This document shows positions 14,215-21,573 of a stretch of DNA of 64,000 nt, in pieces. The stretch's first letter is position 1. Every line of letters begins with the position of its first letter. The stretch is from Neobacillus rhizophilus (lineage in GTDB: Bacteria; Bacillota; Bacilli; Bacillales; Cytobacillaceae), in assembly GCF_018343535.1 (NCBI RefSeq), contig NZ_JAGYPF010000009.1:1-64000 (forward strand), read 5' to 3'. Below the pieces are notes generated by a model, which saw nothing but the letters and a program-made list of their open reading frames with translations, did no database searches and had not been told where the DNA came from. Made by a program: the position numbers and the translations under genes.

Positions 14215-14652
14215 TTAACCGCGAAGTTCGTAAACTTCAGGTTGTTGTGCTTGGTGTTTATGTTCTGCACCAGCATAAACGTGTAATTTTTTGAACATTT
14301 GACGGCCAAGAGAATTCTTTGGAAGCATGCCTTTAATAGCTTGCTCAAGCATTTTCTCAGCATAGTTCGTACGCATTTCAAGAGCAGTTCTCTGCTTTAA
14401 ACCGCCTGGGTGATTTGTGTGACGGTAGTAGATTTTGTCGTTTATTTTGTTACCAGTTAATTCAATCTTAGAAGCATTAAGAATGATGACATGATCACCA
14501 GTGTCAACATGTGGTGTATAAGTTGGCTTATGTTTACCACGTAGGATAGATGCTACTTCAGAAGCAAGACGTCCAAGAGTTTTGCCCTCAGCATCAACTA
14601 CGTACCATTTGCGCTCGATATTGTTGGCATTTGCCATAAACGTTGTACGCAT
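14215..14652 (-). CDS. rplM: 50S ribosomal protein L13
   Basis: A 145-aa L13 (uL13), an early-assembly protein of the large subunit. The protein should start at MRTTFMANANN (ATG at 14652), where AGGAGGG lies seven bases upstream; the longer frame to 14700 adds 16 unlikely residues. VDAEGKTLGRLAS and RGMLP-type (KGMLPKNSLGRQM) motifs are conserved. It is first in the rplM-rpsI operon, behind a structured leader and a SigA promoter. Confidence 0.97.
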   Translation of the reverse strand: MRTTFMANANNIERKWYVVDAEGKTLGRLASEVASILRGKHKPTYTPHVDTGDHVIILNASKIELTGNKINDKIYYRHTNHPGGLKQRTALEMRTNYAEKMLEQAIKGMLPKNSLGRQMFKKLHVYAGAEHKHQAQQPEVYELRG

Positions 14653-14832
14653 GAGTTTCCCTCCTATTAAATCGTAAAAATAATATTTTCGCACCTTCAT
14701 TGGCTATTTCCGTTCGATTCTGTTCCGGGAATGAACAGGAAACGCCGACTTGTGCAGTCATTTTCAAAAGCTATATTTTCAATCACGATGAAGACTTTCC
14801 GGGGCTTTATCGTGGGATTAAAAACACACACA
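14653..14832 (-). promoter_or_regulatory. putative L13 leader of rplM-rpsI
   Basis: The roughly 180-nt untranslated leader between promoter and rplM contains a stable hairpin (CACGAT...ATCGTG, about 14785-14815) and a GTTCCGGGAATGAAC-like inverted repeat further down. In Firmicutes an L13-binding leader sits at this position. I cannot match the published consensus base by base, so the assignment rests on position and structure. Confidence 0.45.
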
Positions 14833-14838
14833 TATAAT

Positions 14839-14867
14839 ATAATAAATACTTGAGGTGAAATTGTCAA
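14839..14867 (-). promoter_or_regulatory. promoter of rplM-rpsI
   Basis: On the minus strand TTGACA (perfect) is followed after 17 bp by TATTAT, with further TATA-rich sequence downstream. It lies about 185 bp before rplM. Confidence 0.85.
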
Positions 14868-14896
14868 GAAGATGTTACACCTGGATGGGTTGTTTT

Positions 14897-15015
14897 TAAA
14901 TGAAAACTCGCCGATTGGCAAGTCCGTTAGGCCGGTTCATGAGGCGTAGTTGAATTTATGCGTTAAGGGAGTGTAAAATTTGGAAAAATTTTATACTCCC
15001 TTATTAGCTAAAAAG
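14897..15015 (+). repeat. 119-bp structured intergenic repeat, copy 2
   Basis: Aligns gap-free with 4195-4313, with 12 differences. The terminal hairpin (14965-15002) is a 17-bp stem with one G-U pair and a GGAA loop. Its arms AAGGGAGT/ACTCCCTT differ from copy 1 at three positions on each side, all compensatory. It ends two bases from the truA stop codon and lies upstream of the rplM promoter. Confidence 0.87.
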
Positions 15016-15017
15016 GG

Positions 15018-15755
15018 TTAATAAAACACTTCCCACAGGTACAACCCACGTGCTGGAGCGGTTTTTCCGGCAGCAGACCGGTCCTTCTTTTCCAAAATGG
15101 AAGGAATTTCTTCAGGCGACAGGTCACCAGATCCGACCGCCAACAAAGTCCCCACAAGAATCCGCACCATATTATATAAAAAACCATTGCCGACAAAGCG
15201 GATAGTCAAAAGATTGCCATCCAATAAAAAGTCAATCTCCTTAATTGTCCTGACCTTGTCCTGAACCTCCGTCTTAGCGGCGCAAAAGCTGGTAAAATCA
15301 TGGGTTCCAAGCAAATACCTGCTTGCCTCGCGCATTGTCTCCAAGTTCAAAGCATAGGGATAGCGGTACACATAATTCCGCTGAAACGGATCCCTAAAAC
15401 CGGATAATTGCAATTGATAACGGTATTCCTTTCCCGCAGCATCAAAACGTGCATGAAACGCGTTATCTGCCTTCTTAACAGATAAAACGGCCAAATCCTC
15501 TGGAAGCAAAGAATTAAAGGCAACTCCCCAGCGATCCTCAGGAATTGCCAGCGGTGAATCAAAATGAATCACCTGGCCCTTGGCATGGACCCCTGCATCC
15601 GTACGGCCGGAGGCAGTTACTTTAACAGAGACGCCCTTATGAATTTTCGCCAGGGCTGCTTCAAGCTCTGCCTGTACCGTCCGCCCCTTAGGCTGAACCT
15701 GATAACCGAAAAATTCGGTGCCATCATATGCAATAATCGCTTTATACCTCTGCAT
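15018..15755 (-). CDS. truA: tRNA pseudouridine(38-40) synthase TruA
   Basis: A 245-aa TruA. It isomerises uridines 38-40 in tRNA anticodon arms. The catalytic Asp lies in SGRTDAGVHAKGQV (about residue 52), and FHARFDAAGKEYRY and GNGFLYNMVRILVGTLL are conserved. Length is normal (B. subtilis about 247). It follows ecfT after 13 bp, as in other Bacillaceae. The stop codon almost touches the 119-bp repeat. Confidence 0.96.
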   Translation of the reverse strand: MQRYKAIIAYDGTEFFGYQVQPKGRTVQAELEAALAKIHKGVSVKVTASGRTDAGVHAKGQVIHFDSPLAIPEDRWGVAFNSLLPEDLAVLSVKKADNAFHARFDAAGKEYRYQLQLSGFRDPFQRNYVYRYPYALNLETMREASRYLLGTHDFTSFCAAKTEVQDKVRTIKEIDFLLDGNLLTIRFVGNGFLYNMVRILVGTLLAVGSGDLSPEEIPSILEKKDRSAAGKTAPARGLYLWEVFY

Positions 15756-15768
15756 CAGTCTTTCTCCA

Positions 15769-16566
15769 TTATGAACGTAATAAGACCAACAAAATCGTTA
15801 ATACCACTAGTAAAACGATTTGTACGGTATCTGCCGCAGCCCAGCTTAACTGGCGGTATTTCGTCCGTCCTTCTCCGCCGCGATAGCCCCTAGCTTCCAT
15901 GGCGACAGCCAGCTCCTCGGCACGCTTAAAGGAACTGACAAACAGCGGAATGAGAAGCGGGATAACAGCCTTGATCCGCTCCTTTAGAGGACCGCTCGCA
16001 AATTCCACACCGCGGGCAATTTGCGCTTTCATAATTTTGTCGGTTTCCTGCATCAGAGTTGGAATAAACCGTAATGAAATCGACATCATTAGTGCCATTT
16101 CATGAACAGGAAAACGGACTTTCTTTAAAGGATTTAATAATGTTTCTAATCCATCCGTTATCTCAATCGGAGTCGTCGTTAACGTCAACAAGGAGGTCAT
16201 TAAAATCAAAAAGAAAAATCGCAAGGAAATAAAAATTCCCATCTTGAGGCCTTCTTCGTAGATCTTCACGGGCCCCCAGTGAAAAATAAGACTGCCTCCT
16301 TTAGTAAAAAACAATTGCAGAATAAAGGTAAACAGGACAAGCCATATGATCGGCTTCAGACCGCCATATAAAAACCGAATAGGAATTTTTGAAAATCCAA
16401 GCATTAAAAAAGTATATATACCAATAAGTGCATAAGTTACCCCATTGTTTGCCAAAAAGATTACGCAGACAAAGAAGAAAATAATAATCAGTTTGGAACG
16501 AGGGTCCATTTTATGAATAACAGAATCAGCCGGTACATAGCGTCCAAAAATCATTTTTTCCATCAT
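15769..16566 (-). CDS. ecfT: EcfT, ECF transporter transmembrane subunit
   Basis: A 265-aa integral membrane protein, the shared T component of energy-coupling factor vitamin transporters. There are five or so hydrophobic helices. The two coupling motifs contacting the ATPases are visible near the C-terminal third (AQIARGVEF and MEARGYRGG, both A-R-G type). It overlaps ecfA2 by four bases (ATGA). ATG codons at 16566 and 16563 are both possible starts. It works with EcfA1/EcfA2 and separately encoded S components for individual vitamins. Confidence 0.95.
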   Translation of the reverse strand: MMEKMIFGRYVPADSVIHKMDPRSKLIIIFFFVCVIFLANNGVTYALIGIYTFLMLGFSKIPIRFLYGGLKPIIWLVLFTFILQLFFTKGGSLIFHWGPVKIYEEGLKMGIFISLRFFFLILMTSLLTLTTTPIEITDGLETLLNPLKKVRFPVHEMALMMSISLRFIPTLMQETDKIMKAQIARGVEFASGPLKERIKAVIPLLIPLFVSSFKRAEELAVAMEARGYRGGEGRTKYRQLSWAAADTVQIVLLVVLTILLVLLRS

Positions 16567-17432
16567 GAGCGGACACCTCTCTTTAAACGTTCTGAAACGG
16601 CAGCCGATAGCTCTTCAATGGAAAGGTAGATTTTATCCAGCTTACTGCCTAATTTTTCTTCAAGCTTGAGCTGAAAACGAACGACCTCAGGTACATCCAA
16701 TCCCATTTGAATTAATTCAGCGGTCTCTGAGAAAATCTCTTCCGGAGTGCCCTTTTTGGCGACCCTGCCCTGCTGCATAATGACGATTTGGTCAGCATAC
16801 CTTGCCGCGTCCTCCATACTGTGAGTGACAAGAATAGTCGAGAGGCCCCTCTCCTTATGAAGCGAGTAGAACATATCCATAATCTCTTTTCGGCCGCGCG
16901 GGTCCAGACCAGCGGTAGGCTCGTCCAAAACGATGACATCAGGACCCATTGCCAATACACCGGCAATTGCAACCCGTCGCATTTGTCCGCCGGAGAGATC
17001 GAATGGTGATTTTTCTAAGATTTCCTCACCGAGTCCAACCTGTTTTAAAGCAACTCGTGCCCGCCTTTTTGCCTCTGATTCGGAAACACCAAAATTCATC
17101 GGGCCAAAAATAATATCCTTTTCCACTGTTTCCTCAAATAATTGATGTTCAGGGAATTGGAATACAATTCCGACCTTTTGCCGGACTGCCTTTAAATTTT
17201 TATTTTTTTGATGAGCCTTTATTTCCTGGCTGCCAATTAGCACTGTTCCTTCTGTCGGCTGCAAAAGAGCATTTAAATGCTGCAAAACAGTGGATTTACC
17301 TGAGCCGGTATGGCCGATTAAAGCGAGATAAGTTCCGGATGGAATATCAATCGAAACATCGGAAATAGCAAGTCTTTCAAATGGGGTATTAGCTTGATAA
17401 CGGTACTCTACAGATTTAAGCGAGATGTCCAT
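16563..17432 (-). CDS. ecfA2: EcfA2, ECF transporter ATPase
   Basis: A 289-aa ABC ATPase with Walker A GHTGSGKST, signature LSGGQMRR, Walker B VIVLDEPT and switch His in LVTHSMED. A C-terminal extension (from about 230) of the EcfA type mediates dimerisation with EcfA1. Its start lies 25 bp inside ecfA1, indicating translational coupling. Length is normal for the family. Confidence 0.95.
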   Translation of the reverse strand: MDISLKSVEYRYQANTPFERLAISDVSIDIPSGTYLALIGHTGSGKSTVLQHLNALLQPTEGTVLIGSQEIKAHQKNKNLKAVRQKVGIVFQFPEHQLFEETVEKDIIFGPMNFGVSESEAKRRARVALKQVGLGEEILEKSPFDLSGGQMRRVAIAGVLAMGPDVIVLDEPTAGLDPRGRKEIMDMFYSLHKERGLSTILVTHSMEDAARYADQIVIMQQGRVAKKGTPEEIFSETAELIQMGLDVPEVVRFQLKLEEKLGSKLDKIYLSIEELSAAVSERLKRGVRS

Positions 17433-18247
17433 AACTCTGTCACCAACTCTTCTTCCGATAAATAATTCTTTGTAAACGTAAGACCCATTTGACGAAATGC
17501 CTTTGTCATTTTCACTGAGAATGGAATATCTAACCCCAGTTCAATTAATTCCTCATCAAGTGAGAAGATTTCTTCAGGAGTGCCCTCCCGGTAAACCTCT
17601 CCTTTATTCATCACAATAATTCGGTCCGCTTTCGCCGCCTCATCTAAATCATGAGTAATCGAGATAACCGTCAACTGTTTTTCCGCCTTTAAATCTCTGA
17701 CCGTTGCTAATACCTCTTCTCTTCCTCTAGGGTCCAGCATAGATGTTGCTTCGTCTAAAATAATGATTGCCGGTCGTAATGCCAGAACACCCGCAATCGC
17801 GACACGCTGCTTTTGACCGCCCGAGAGATGGTGGGGCTCTTGATATAGAAATTGATCCATCTTTACCTTTTTTAAGGCATCCTCAACACGATGAACCATT
17901 TCAATCCGTGGTACCCCCATATTTTCTAAACCAAAAGCCACATCATCTTGGACTGTGGTTCCGACGAATTGATTATCTGGATTTTGAAAAACCATTCCCA
18001 GTTGTTTTCGGATATCCCAGATTGTCTCTTCATTCAGAGGTAAGCCGCAAACGGTTATTTCACCGGACTTAGGAAACTGTAGCCCATTAAGAAGCTTGGC
18101 CATCGTAGACTTACCGGAACCATTATGACCGACGATTGCCAGCCATTCACCTTCAAAAATATCAAATGTAACATTATTTAAAGCATACCGTTCCTGATCA
18201 TCATATTGAAATGAAACTTCCTTCAGCGATACGATTGACTTTTTCAT
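17408..18247 (-). CDS. ecfA1: EcfA1, ECF transporter ATPase
   Basis: A 279-aa ABC ATPase with Walker A GHNGSGKST, Q-loop VFQNPDNQFVG, signature LSGGQKQR, Walker B IIILDEAT and switch His in SITHDLDEA. It is the first gene of ecfA1-ecfA2-ecfT-truA. It starts about 57 bp after a leader hairpin that looks like a regulated terminator. The sequence before the ATG contains GGGGGGAAGCAGG, a usable ribosome binding site. Confidence 0.95.
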   Translation of the reverse strand: MKKSIVSLKEVSFQYDDQERYALNNVTFDIFEGEWLAIVGHNGSGKSTMAKLLNGLQFPKSGEITVCGLPLNEETIWDIRKQLGMVFQNPDNQFVGTTVQDDVAFGLENMGVPRIEMVHRVEDALKKVKMDQFLYQEPHHLSGGQKQRVAIAGVLALRPAIIILDEATSMLDPRGREEVLATVRDLKAEKQLTVISITHDLDEAAKADRIIVMNKGEVYREGTPEEIFSLDEELIELGLDIPFSVKMTKAFRQMGLTFTKNYLSEEELVTELWTSRLNL

Positions 18248-18304
18248 CCTGCTTCCCCCCTCGCCTCAACTCTTCTCAATCTATTATAAAAAACCTATAT
18301 ATAC

Positions 18305-18391
18305 AAAAAAAGCCTGCACCTCATCCCCAGGCAGGAACGATTTTCAACTGCCTTTACAAGACATTTCCATAAAGGAAATAGGAGGAGGTGC
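18305..18391 (-). promoter_or_regulatory. putative attenuator in the ecfA1 leader
   Basis: On the minus strand a terminator-like hairpin (GCCTG at 18328-18332 paired with CAGGC at 18312-18316, then seven T) precedes ecfA1. Upstream, GCACCTC (18385-18391) is exactly complementary to GAGGTGC (18316-18322), which overlaps the 3' arm and loop of that hairpin. The two pairings exclude each other, the hallmark of attenuation. A possible promoter (TTGCCC-18-TATATA, 18521-18550) lies further upstream. No known riboswitch class was recognised. Confidence 0.55.
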
Positions 18392-18538
18392 ATGAGCTAG
18401 ACGAGTCGTAAAAAAGATCACTTAGAGTTAATCTTTCCGGAAGCAAATGGATCTTGCTTATTTCGCTCCAACTAGTGGAGTCACGCTCATCGTAACGCTC
18501 TTTTTGGCTTGGTTCGTACGTATATACTTGTTTTTACA

Positions 18539-18587
18539 GAAAAAGGGCAAGAACAAGTTTGTTCTTAAACTGTCCAATACCCTTGTT
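18539..18587 (-). terminator. terminator after rplQ
   Basis: On the minus strand AAGAACAA-AC-TTGTTCTT forms a perfect inner stem, extended by AAGGG...CCCTT and followed by TTTTT. It closes the long rpsJ-rplQ unit. Confidence 0.8.
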
Positions 18588-18602
18588 GTCTGTTAGATAA
18601 TA

Positions 18603-18965
18603 TTAAACTAACTCGATAATAACCATTGGTGCACCATCACCGCGGCGTGGTCCAAGTTTCATAATGCGGGTATAGCCGCCTTGGCGCTCTTGGTAACGTG
18701 GAGCAATGTCAGTGAAAAGCTTTTGTAATGCATCTGTACCTGTTTCAACATTTGCTACTTCGTTACGAACGAATGCAGCAGCTTGACGACGGGCATGTAG
18801 GTCACCGCGTTTGCCAAGAGTGATCATTTTCTCAACAGTTGAGCGAAGTTCTTTCGCGCGAGTTTCAGTTGTTTCAATGCGCTCGTTGATGATTAAATCT
18901 GTTGTTAAATCACGAAGCATAGCTTTACGCTGTGCGCTTGTGCGTCCTAACTTTCTGTATGCCAT
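18603..18965 (-). CDS. rplQ: 50S ribosomal protein L17
   Basis: A 120-aa L17 (bL17) with the standard start MAYRKLGRTSAQRKAMLRDL and end MVIIELV. It is bacteria-specific and lies near the exit tunnel on the 50S. It is the last gene of the alpha operon, 41 bp after rpoA, and followed by a terminator. GGAGGG precedes the ATG. Nothing unusual is seen. Confidence 0.98.
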   Translation of the reverse strand: MAYRKLGRTSAQRKAMLRDLTTDLIINERIETTETRAKELRSTVEKMITLGKRGDLHARRQAAAFVRNEVANVETGTDALQKLFTDIAPRYQERQGGYTRIMKLGPRRGDGAPMVIIELV

Positions 18966-19006
18966 GAAGGGTTCCCTCCTTTTTGAAGTCGTTGAACGGA
19001 TTTAGA

Positions 19007-19951
19007 CTAGTCGTCTTTACGTAAGCCTAATCCAAGCTCTTCTAGTTTTGCCTTCACTTCTTCAAGTGATTTGCGGCCTAAGTTACGTACCTTCATCATA
19101 TCTTCTTCAGTCTTATTCGCTAATTCCTGAACAGTGTTGATGCCAGCACGCTTTAAGCAATTATAAGAACGAACGGATAGATCGAGTTCTTCAATGGTCA
19201 TTTCAAGAACTTTTTCTTTCTGATCTTCTTCTTTTTCAATCATGATTTCAGCATTTTGTGCTTCATCAGTAAGACCAACAAAGATATTTAAATGCTCAGT
19301 CAAAATTTTCGAACCAAGAGCAATCGCTTCTTTTGGCCCAGTGCTTCCATCTGTCCAAACATCAAGCGTTAGCTTGTCATAGTTTGATAATTGACCTACA
19401 CGGGTGTTTTCTACCTGATAAGAAACACGAGCAACAGGAGTGTAAATGGAATCAATCGGAATGACACCAATCGGCTGATCCTCTCTTTTGTTTTGGTCAG
19501 CAGGCGTATATCCGCGGCCGCGTTTAGCAGTTAAACGCATATGAAGATGTCCATTTGCAGATAATGTTGCAATATGAAGGTCTGGATTTAAAATCTCCAC
19601 ATCACTGTCATGCGTAATGTTGCCAGCAGTAACAGGCCCTTCACCTTGAACATCAATTTCAAGTGTTTTTTCTTCATCAGAATAGATTTTTAAAGCTAAT
19701 TTTTTAATGTTTAAAATGATGGATGTTACATCCTCTACGACGCCTTCAATTGTTGAGAACTCATGAAGTACCCCATCGACCTGAATCGAAGTAACAGCGG
19801 CACCTGGGAGTGAAGATAATAGGATACGACGTAAGGAGTTACCCAAAGTGGTACCATATCCACGCTCAAGTGGCTCTACGACGAATTTGCCGTATTTGGC
19901 ATTTTCGCTGATCTCAACCGTTTCGATTTTTGGTTTTTCTATTTCGATCAT
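19007..19951 (-). CDS. rpoA: RNA polymerase alpha subunit
   Basis: A 314-aa alpha subunit. The N-terminal domain for dimerisation and beta/beta' assembly includes RGYGTTLGNSLRRILLSSLPG (about 32-52). An acidic linker around 230-245 leads to the C-terminal DNA-binding domain (LDLSVRSYNCLKRAGINTV, RNLGRKSLEEVKAKL), which contacts UP elements and activators. The ATG at 19951 is chosen because GGAGGG lies eight bases upstream and MIEIEKPKIE is the family start. A long structured gap separates it from rpsK. Confidence 0.98.
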   Translation of the reverse strand: MIEIEKPKIETVEISENAKYGKFVVEPLERGYGTTLGNSLRRILLSSLPGAAVTSIQVDGVLHEFSTIEGVVEDVTSIILNIKKLALKIYSDEEKTLEIDVQGEGPVTAGNITHDSDVEILNPDLHIATLSANGHLHMRLTAKRGRGYTPADQNKREDQPIGVIPIDSIYTPVARVSYQVENTRVGQLSNYDKLTLDVWTDGSTGPKEAIALGSKILTEHLNIFVGLTDEAQNAEIMIEKEEDQKEKVLEMTIEELDLSVRSYNCLKRAGINTVQELANKTEEDMMKVRNLGRKSLEEVKAKLEELGLGLRKDD

Positions 19952-20046
19952 CCAATAACCCTCCTTCAAAACGTCGAAACCTCGATTAGAGTTCTAATCG
20001 AAATTCCCCCATGTATACGTTCCCGTTTTGTGCACAACAACTGGAA

Positions 20047-20124
20047 TAAAATTTCTGTATAAAAGGCAATAAATTCATATCATATCCCATTATAGACAGA
20101 TGATATAAATTCTATACAGAAAAA
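20047..20124 (-). other. structured RNA between rpsK and rpoA
   Basis: In the transcribed (minus) strand TTTCTGTATA (20113-20122) pairs with TATACAGAAA (20052-20061). Inside, AATTTATATCAT (20100-20111) pairs with ATGATATGAATT (20072-20083) with one U-G pair that exists only in the minus-strand RNA. A smaller hairpin, CGATTA...TAATCG, follows at about 19983-20000. No T-run follows, so it is not a normal terminator. The region 19952-20124 has no gene. Confidence 0.6.
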
Positions 20125-20514
20125 TTACACACGACGGCGTTTTGGCGGACGGCATCCGTTATGTGGAACAGGAGTAACGTCTTTAATTGCCGTAACTTCA
20201 AGACCAGCAGCTTGAAGAGCACGAATTGCTGCTTCACGGCCTGCACCAGGGCCTTTAACTGTTACCTCTAAAGTTTTCATACCATGTTCCATTGATGTTT
20301 TTGCTGCAGTTTCAGCTGCCATTTGCGCTGCGAATGGAGTAGATTTACGAGAACCTTTAAATCCAAGCGCACCTGCACTAGACCAAGAAATTGCATTTCC
20401 ATGAACATCAGTGATGGTTACGATCGTATTGTTAAATGTTGAGCGGATATGAGCAACACCAGCTTCAATATTCTTTTTAACACGACGCTTACGTGTATTA
20501 GTTTTACGAGCCAT
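20125..20514 (-). CDS. rpsK: 30S ribosomal protein S11
   Basis: A 129-aa S11 (uS11), platform protein of the 30S subunit at the mRNA exit. GVAHIRSTFNNTIVTITD and the C-terminal NGCRPPKRRRV are typical. It is 22 bp after rpsM. GGAGG upstream of the ATG. An unusually long, foldable spacer separates it from rpoA. Confidence 0.98.
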   Translation of the reverse strand: MARKTNTRKRRVKKNIEAGVAHIRSTFNNTIVTITDVHGNAISWSSAGALGFKGSRKSTPFAAQMAAETAAKTSMEHGMKTLEVTVKGPGAGREAAIRALQAAGLEVTAIKDVTPVPHNGCRPPKRRRV

Positions 20515-20536
20515 TTAATTTAACCTCCTTTGCCGA

Positions 20537-20902
20537 TTACTTCTTCTTGTTCGCAACAGTCTTACGAGGACCTTTGCGTGTACGGGCGTTGTTTTTCGTA
20601 TTTTGTCCACGAACCGGTAAGCCGCGACGATGACGCAATCCGCGGTAGCAGCCAATTTCCATTAGACGCTTAATGTTAAGTGAAATTTCACGGCGAAGGT
20701 CACCTTCAACCTTTAGCTTGTCAACGATATCACGGATTTTGTTTAATTCATCTTCTGTTAAATCACGTACACGAGTATCTTCAGAAACAGCAGCTTCTGC
20801 TAAGATTTTTTGTGCAGTTTTTTTGCCAATACCATAAATGTAAGTTAAAGAGATAACTACACGTTTTTCACGTGGAATATCTACACCAGCAATACGTGCC
20901 AT
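20537..20902 (-). CDS. rpsM: 30S ribosomal protein S13
   Basis: A 121-aa S13 (uS13) of the 30S head, contacting the P-site tRNA and the 50S. MARIAGVDIPREKRVVISLTYIYGIG opens the helix-two-turn-helix region, and RGLRHRRGLPVRGQNTKNNARTRKG is the conserved basic tail. It lies between rpmJ and rpsK with short gaps. AAGGAGGTGC precedes the ATG. Confidence 0.98.
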   Translation of the reverse strand: MARIAGVDIPREKRVVISLTYIYGIGKKTAQKILAEAAVSEDTRVRDLTEDELNKIRDIVDKLKVEGDLRREISLNIKRLMEIGCYRGLRHRRGLPVRGQNTKNNARTRKGPRKTVANKKK

Positions 20903-20923
20903 ATATGTGCACCTCCTTGTCGA

Positions 20924-21037
20924 TTAACCTTGTTTTTGTTTATGTTTAGGGTTTTCACAGATAACCATTACTTTGCCGCGTCTGCGGATAACTTTGCACT
21001 TTTCGCAGATCGGTTTAACAGATGGTCTTACTTTCAT
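20924..21037 (-). CDS. rpmJ: 50S ribosomal protein L36
   Basis: A 37-aa L36 (bL36) read directly from the minus strand: [17 protein letters not shown] opens it, and it ends NPKHKQKQG. It has the zinc-ribbon ligands Cys11, Cys14, Cys27 and His32, so it is the zinc-binding form. GGAGGTTAGG lies upstream. It sits between infA and rpsM, the normal place in Bacillus. Confidence 0.97.
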
Positions 21038-21072
21038 TATCCTAACCTCCTTGAGTTTCGGAGTGCAAACAA

Positions 21073-21291
21073 TTATTTGAAACGGTACGTAATTCTACCG
21101 CGCGTTAAGTCATATGGAGAAAGCTCAACAGTCACTTTGTCACCTGGCAGAATCCTGATAAAGTGCATGCGGATTTTCCCGGAAACGTGAGCCAGCACAG
21201 TATGACCATTTTCCAATTCTACCTTAAACATTGCATTTGGCAAAGTTTCAATGACTTTACCTTCAATTTCAATTACATCATCTTTGGCCAC
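21073..21291 (-). CDS. infA: translation initiation factor IF-1
   Basis: A 72-aa S1/OB-fold protein. [22 protein letters not shown] and [19 protein letters not shown] are diagnostic. IF-1 binds the 30S A site during initiation. It starts with GTG at 21291 behind GGGGGACGAG. A possible extended -10 promoter (TGTTAAAAT on the minus strand, about 21384-21392) lies in the gap upstream. The gene normally preceding it, map, is absent. Confidence 0.97.
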
Positions 21292-21573
21292 AGTCTCGTC
21301 CCCCTTCTCTTTAAAGAATTATCGTTCGTAAGACTAGTAATGTTAAGCGAGTCTTCTCGTTCGTACGTAGTTAGCAACCCTACAATTTTAACATATTGTT
21401 GTGTCTTTGTCCGCAAGTAATTTCTGCATAAAAGAAGAATAATTTCCTCAGTCATTCTTGCCCAACTATCGGTTCTGCATACCCGGTACAATAGAAAAGC
21501 CAGTTACTTGCACATACAAATGAATTCTATGAGAGAAAAGCGAGAGTCGCGTGCCAATTTGGAATGATGGGCA
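21292..21573 (-). other. adk-infA gap lacking map; possible infA promoter and leader hairpin
   Basis: The 282 bp contain no convincing gene. In many Bacillaceae map (methionine aminopeptidase) and a KOW-domain gene stand here. Short frames in the gap show no Map motifs. The minus strand has an extended -10 (TG-T-TAAAAT) and, downstream, AAGACT...AGTCTT flanked by direct repeats ACGAACGA (about 21315-21365), suggesting an infA leader. Confidence 0.5.

Noticed and set aside
14697..14921. 74-aa open frame on the minus strand upstream of rplM
   Set aside because: It covers the rplM promoter and leader, its composition is not protein-like, and it has no supporting ribosome binding site; the region is better explained as leader RNA.
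18391..18399. Plus-strand ATG AGC TAG behind a strong GGAGGAGG-like site
   Set aside because: The frame stops after two codons; the apparent ribosome binding site is the complement of the antiterminator arm of the ecfA1 leader.
21273..21491. 72-aa open frame in the adk-infA gap, considered as a remnant of map or the KOW gene
   Set aside because: No residues or motifs of either family are present, and the frame overlaps the infA start region.
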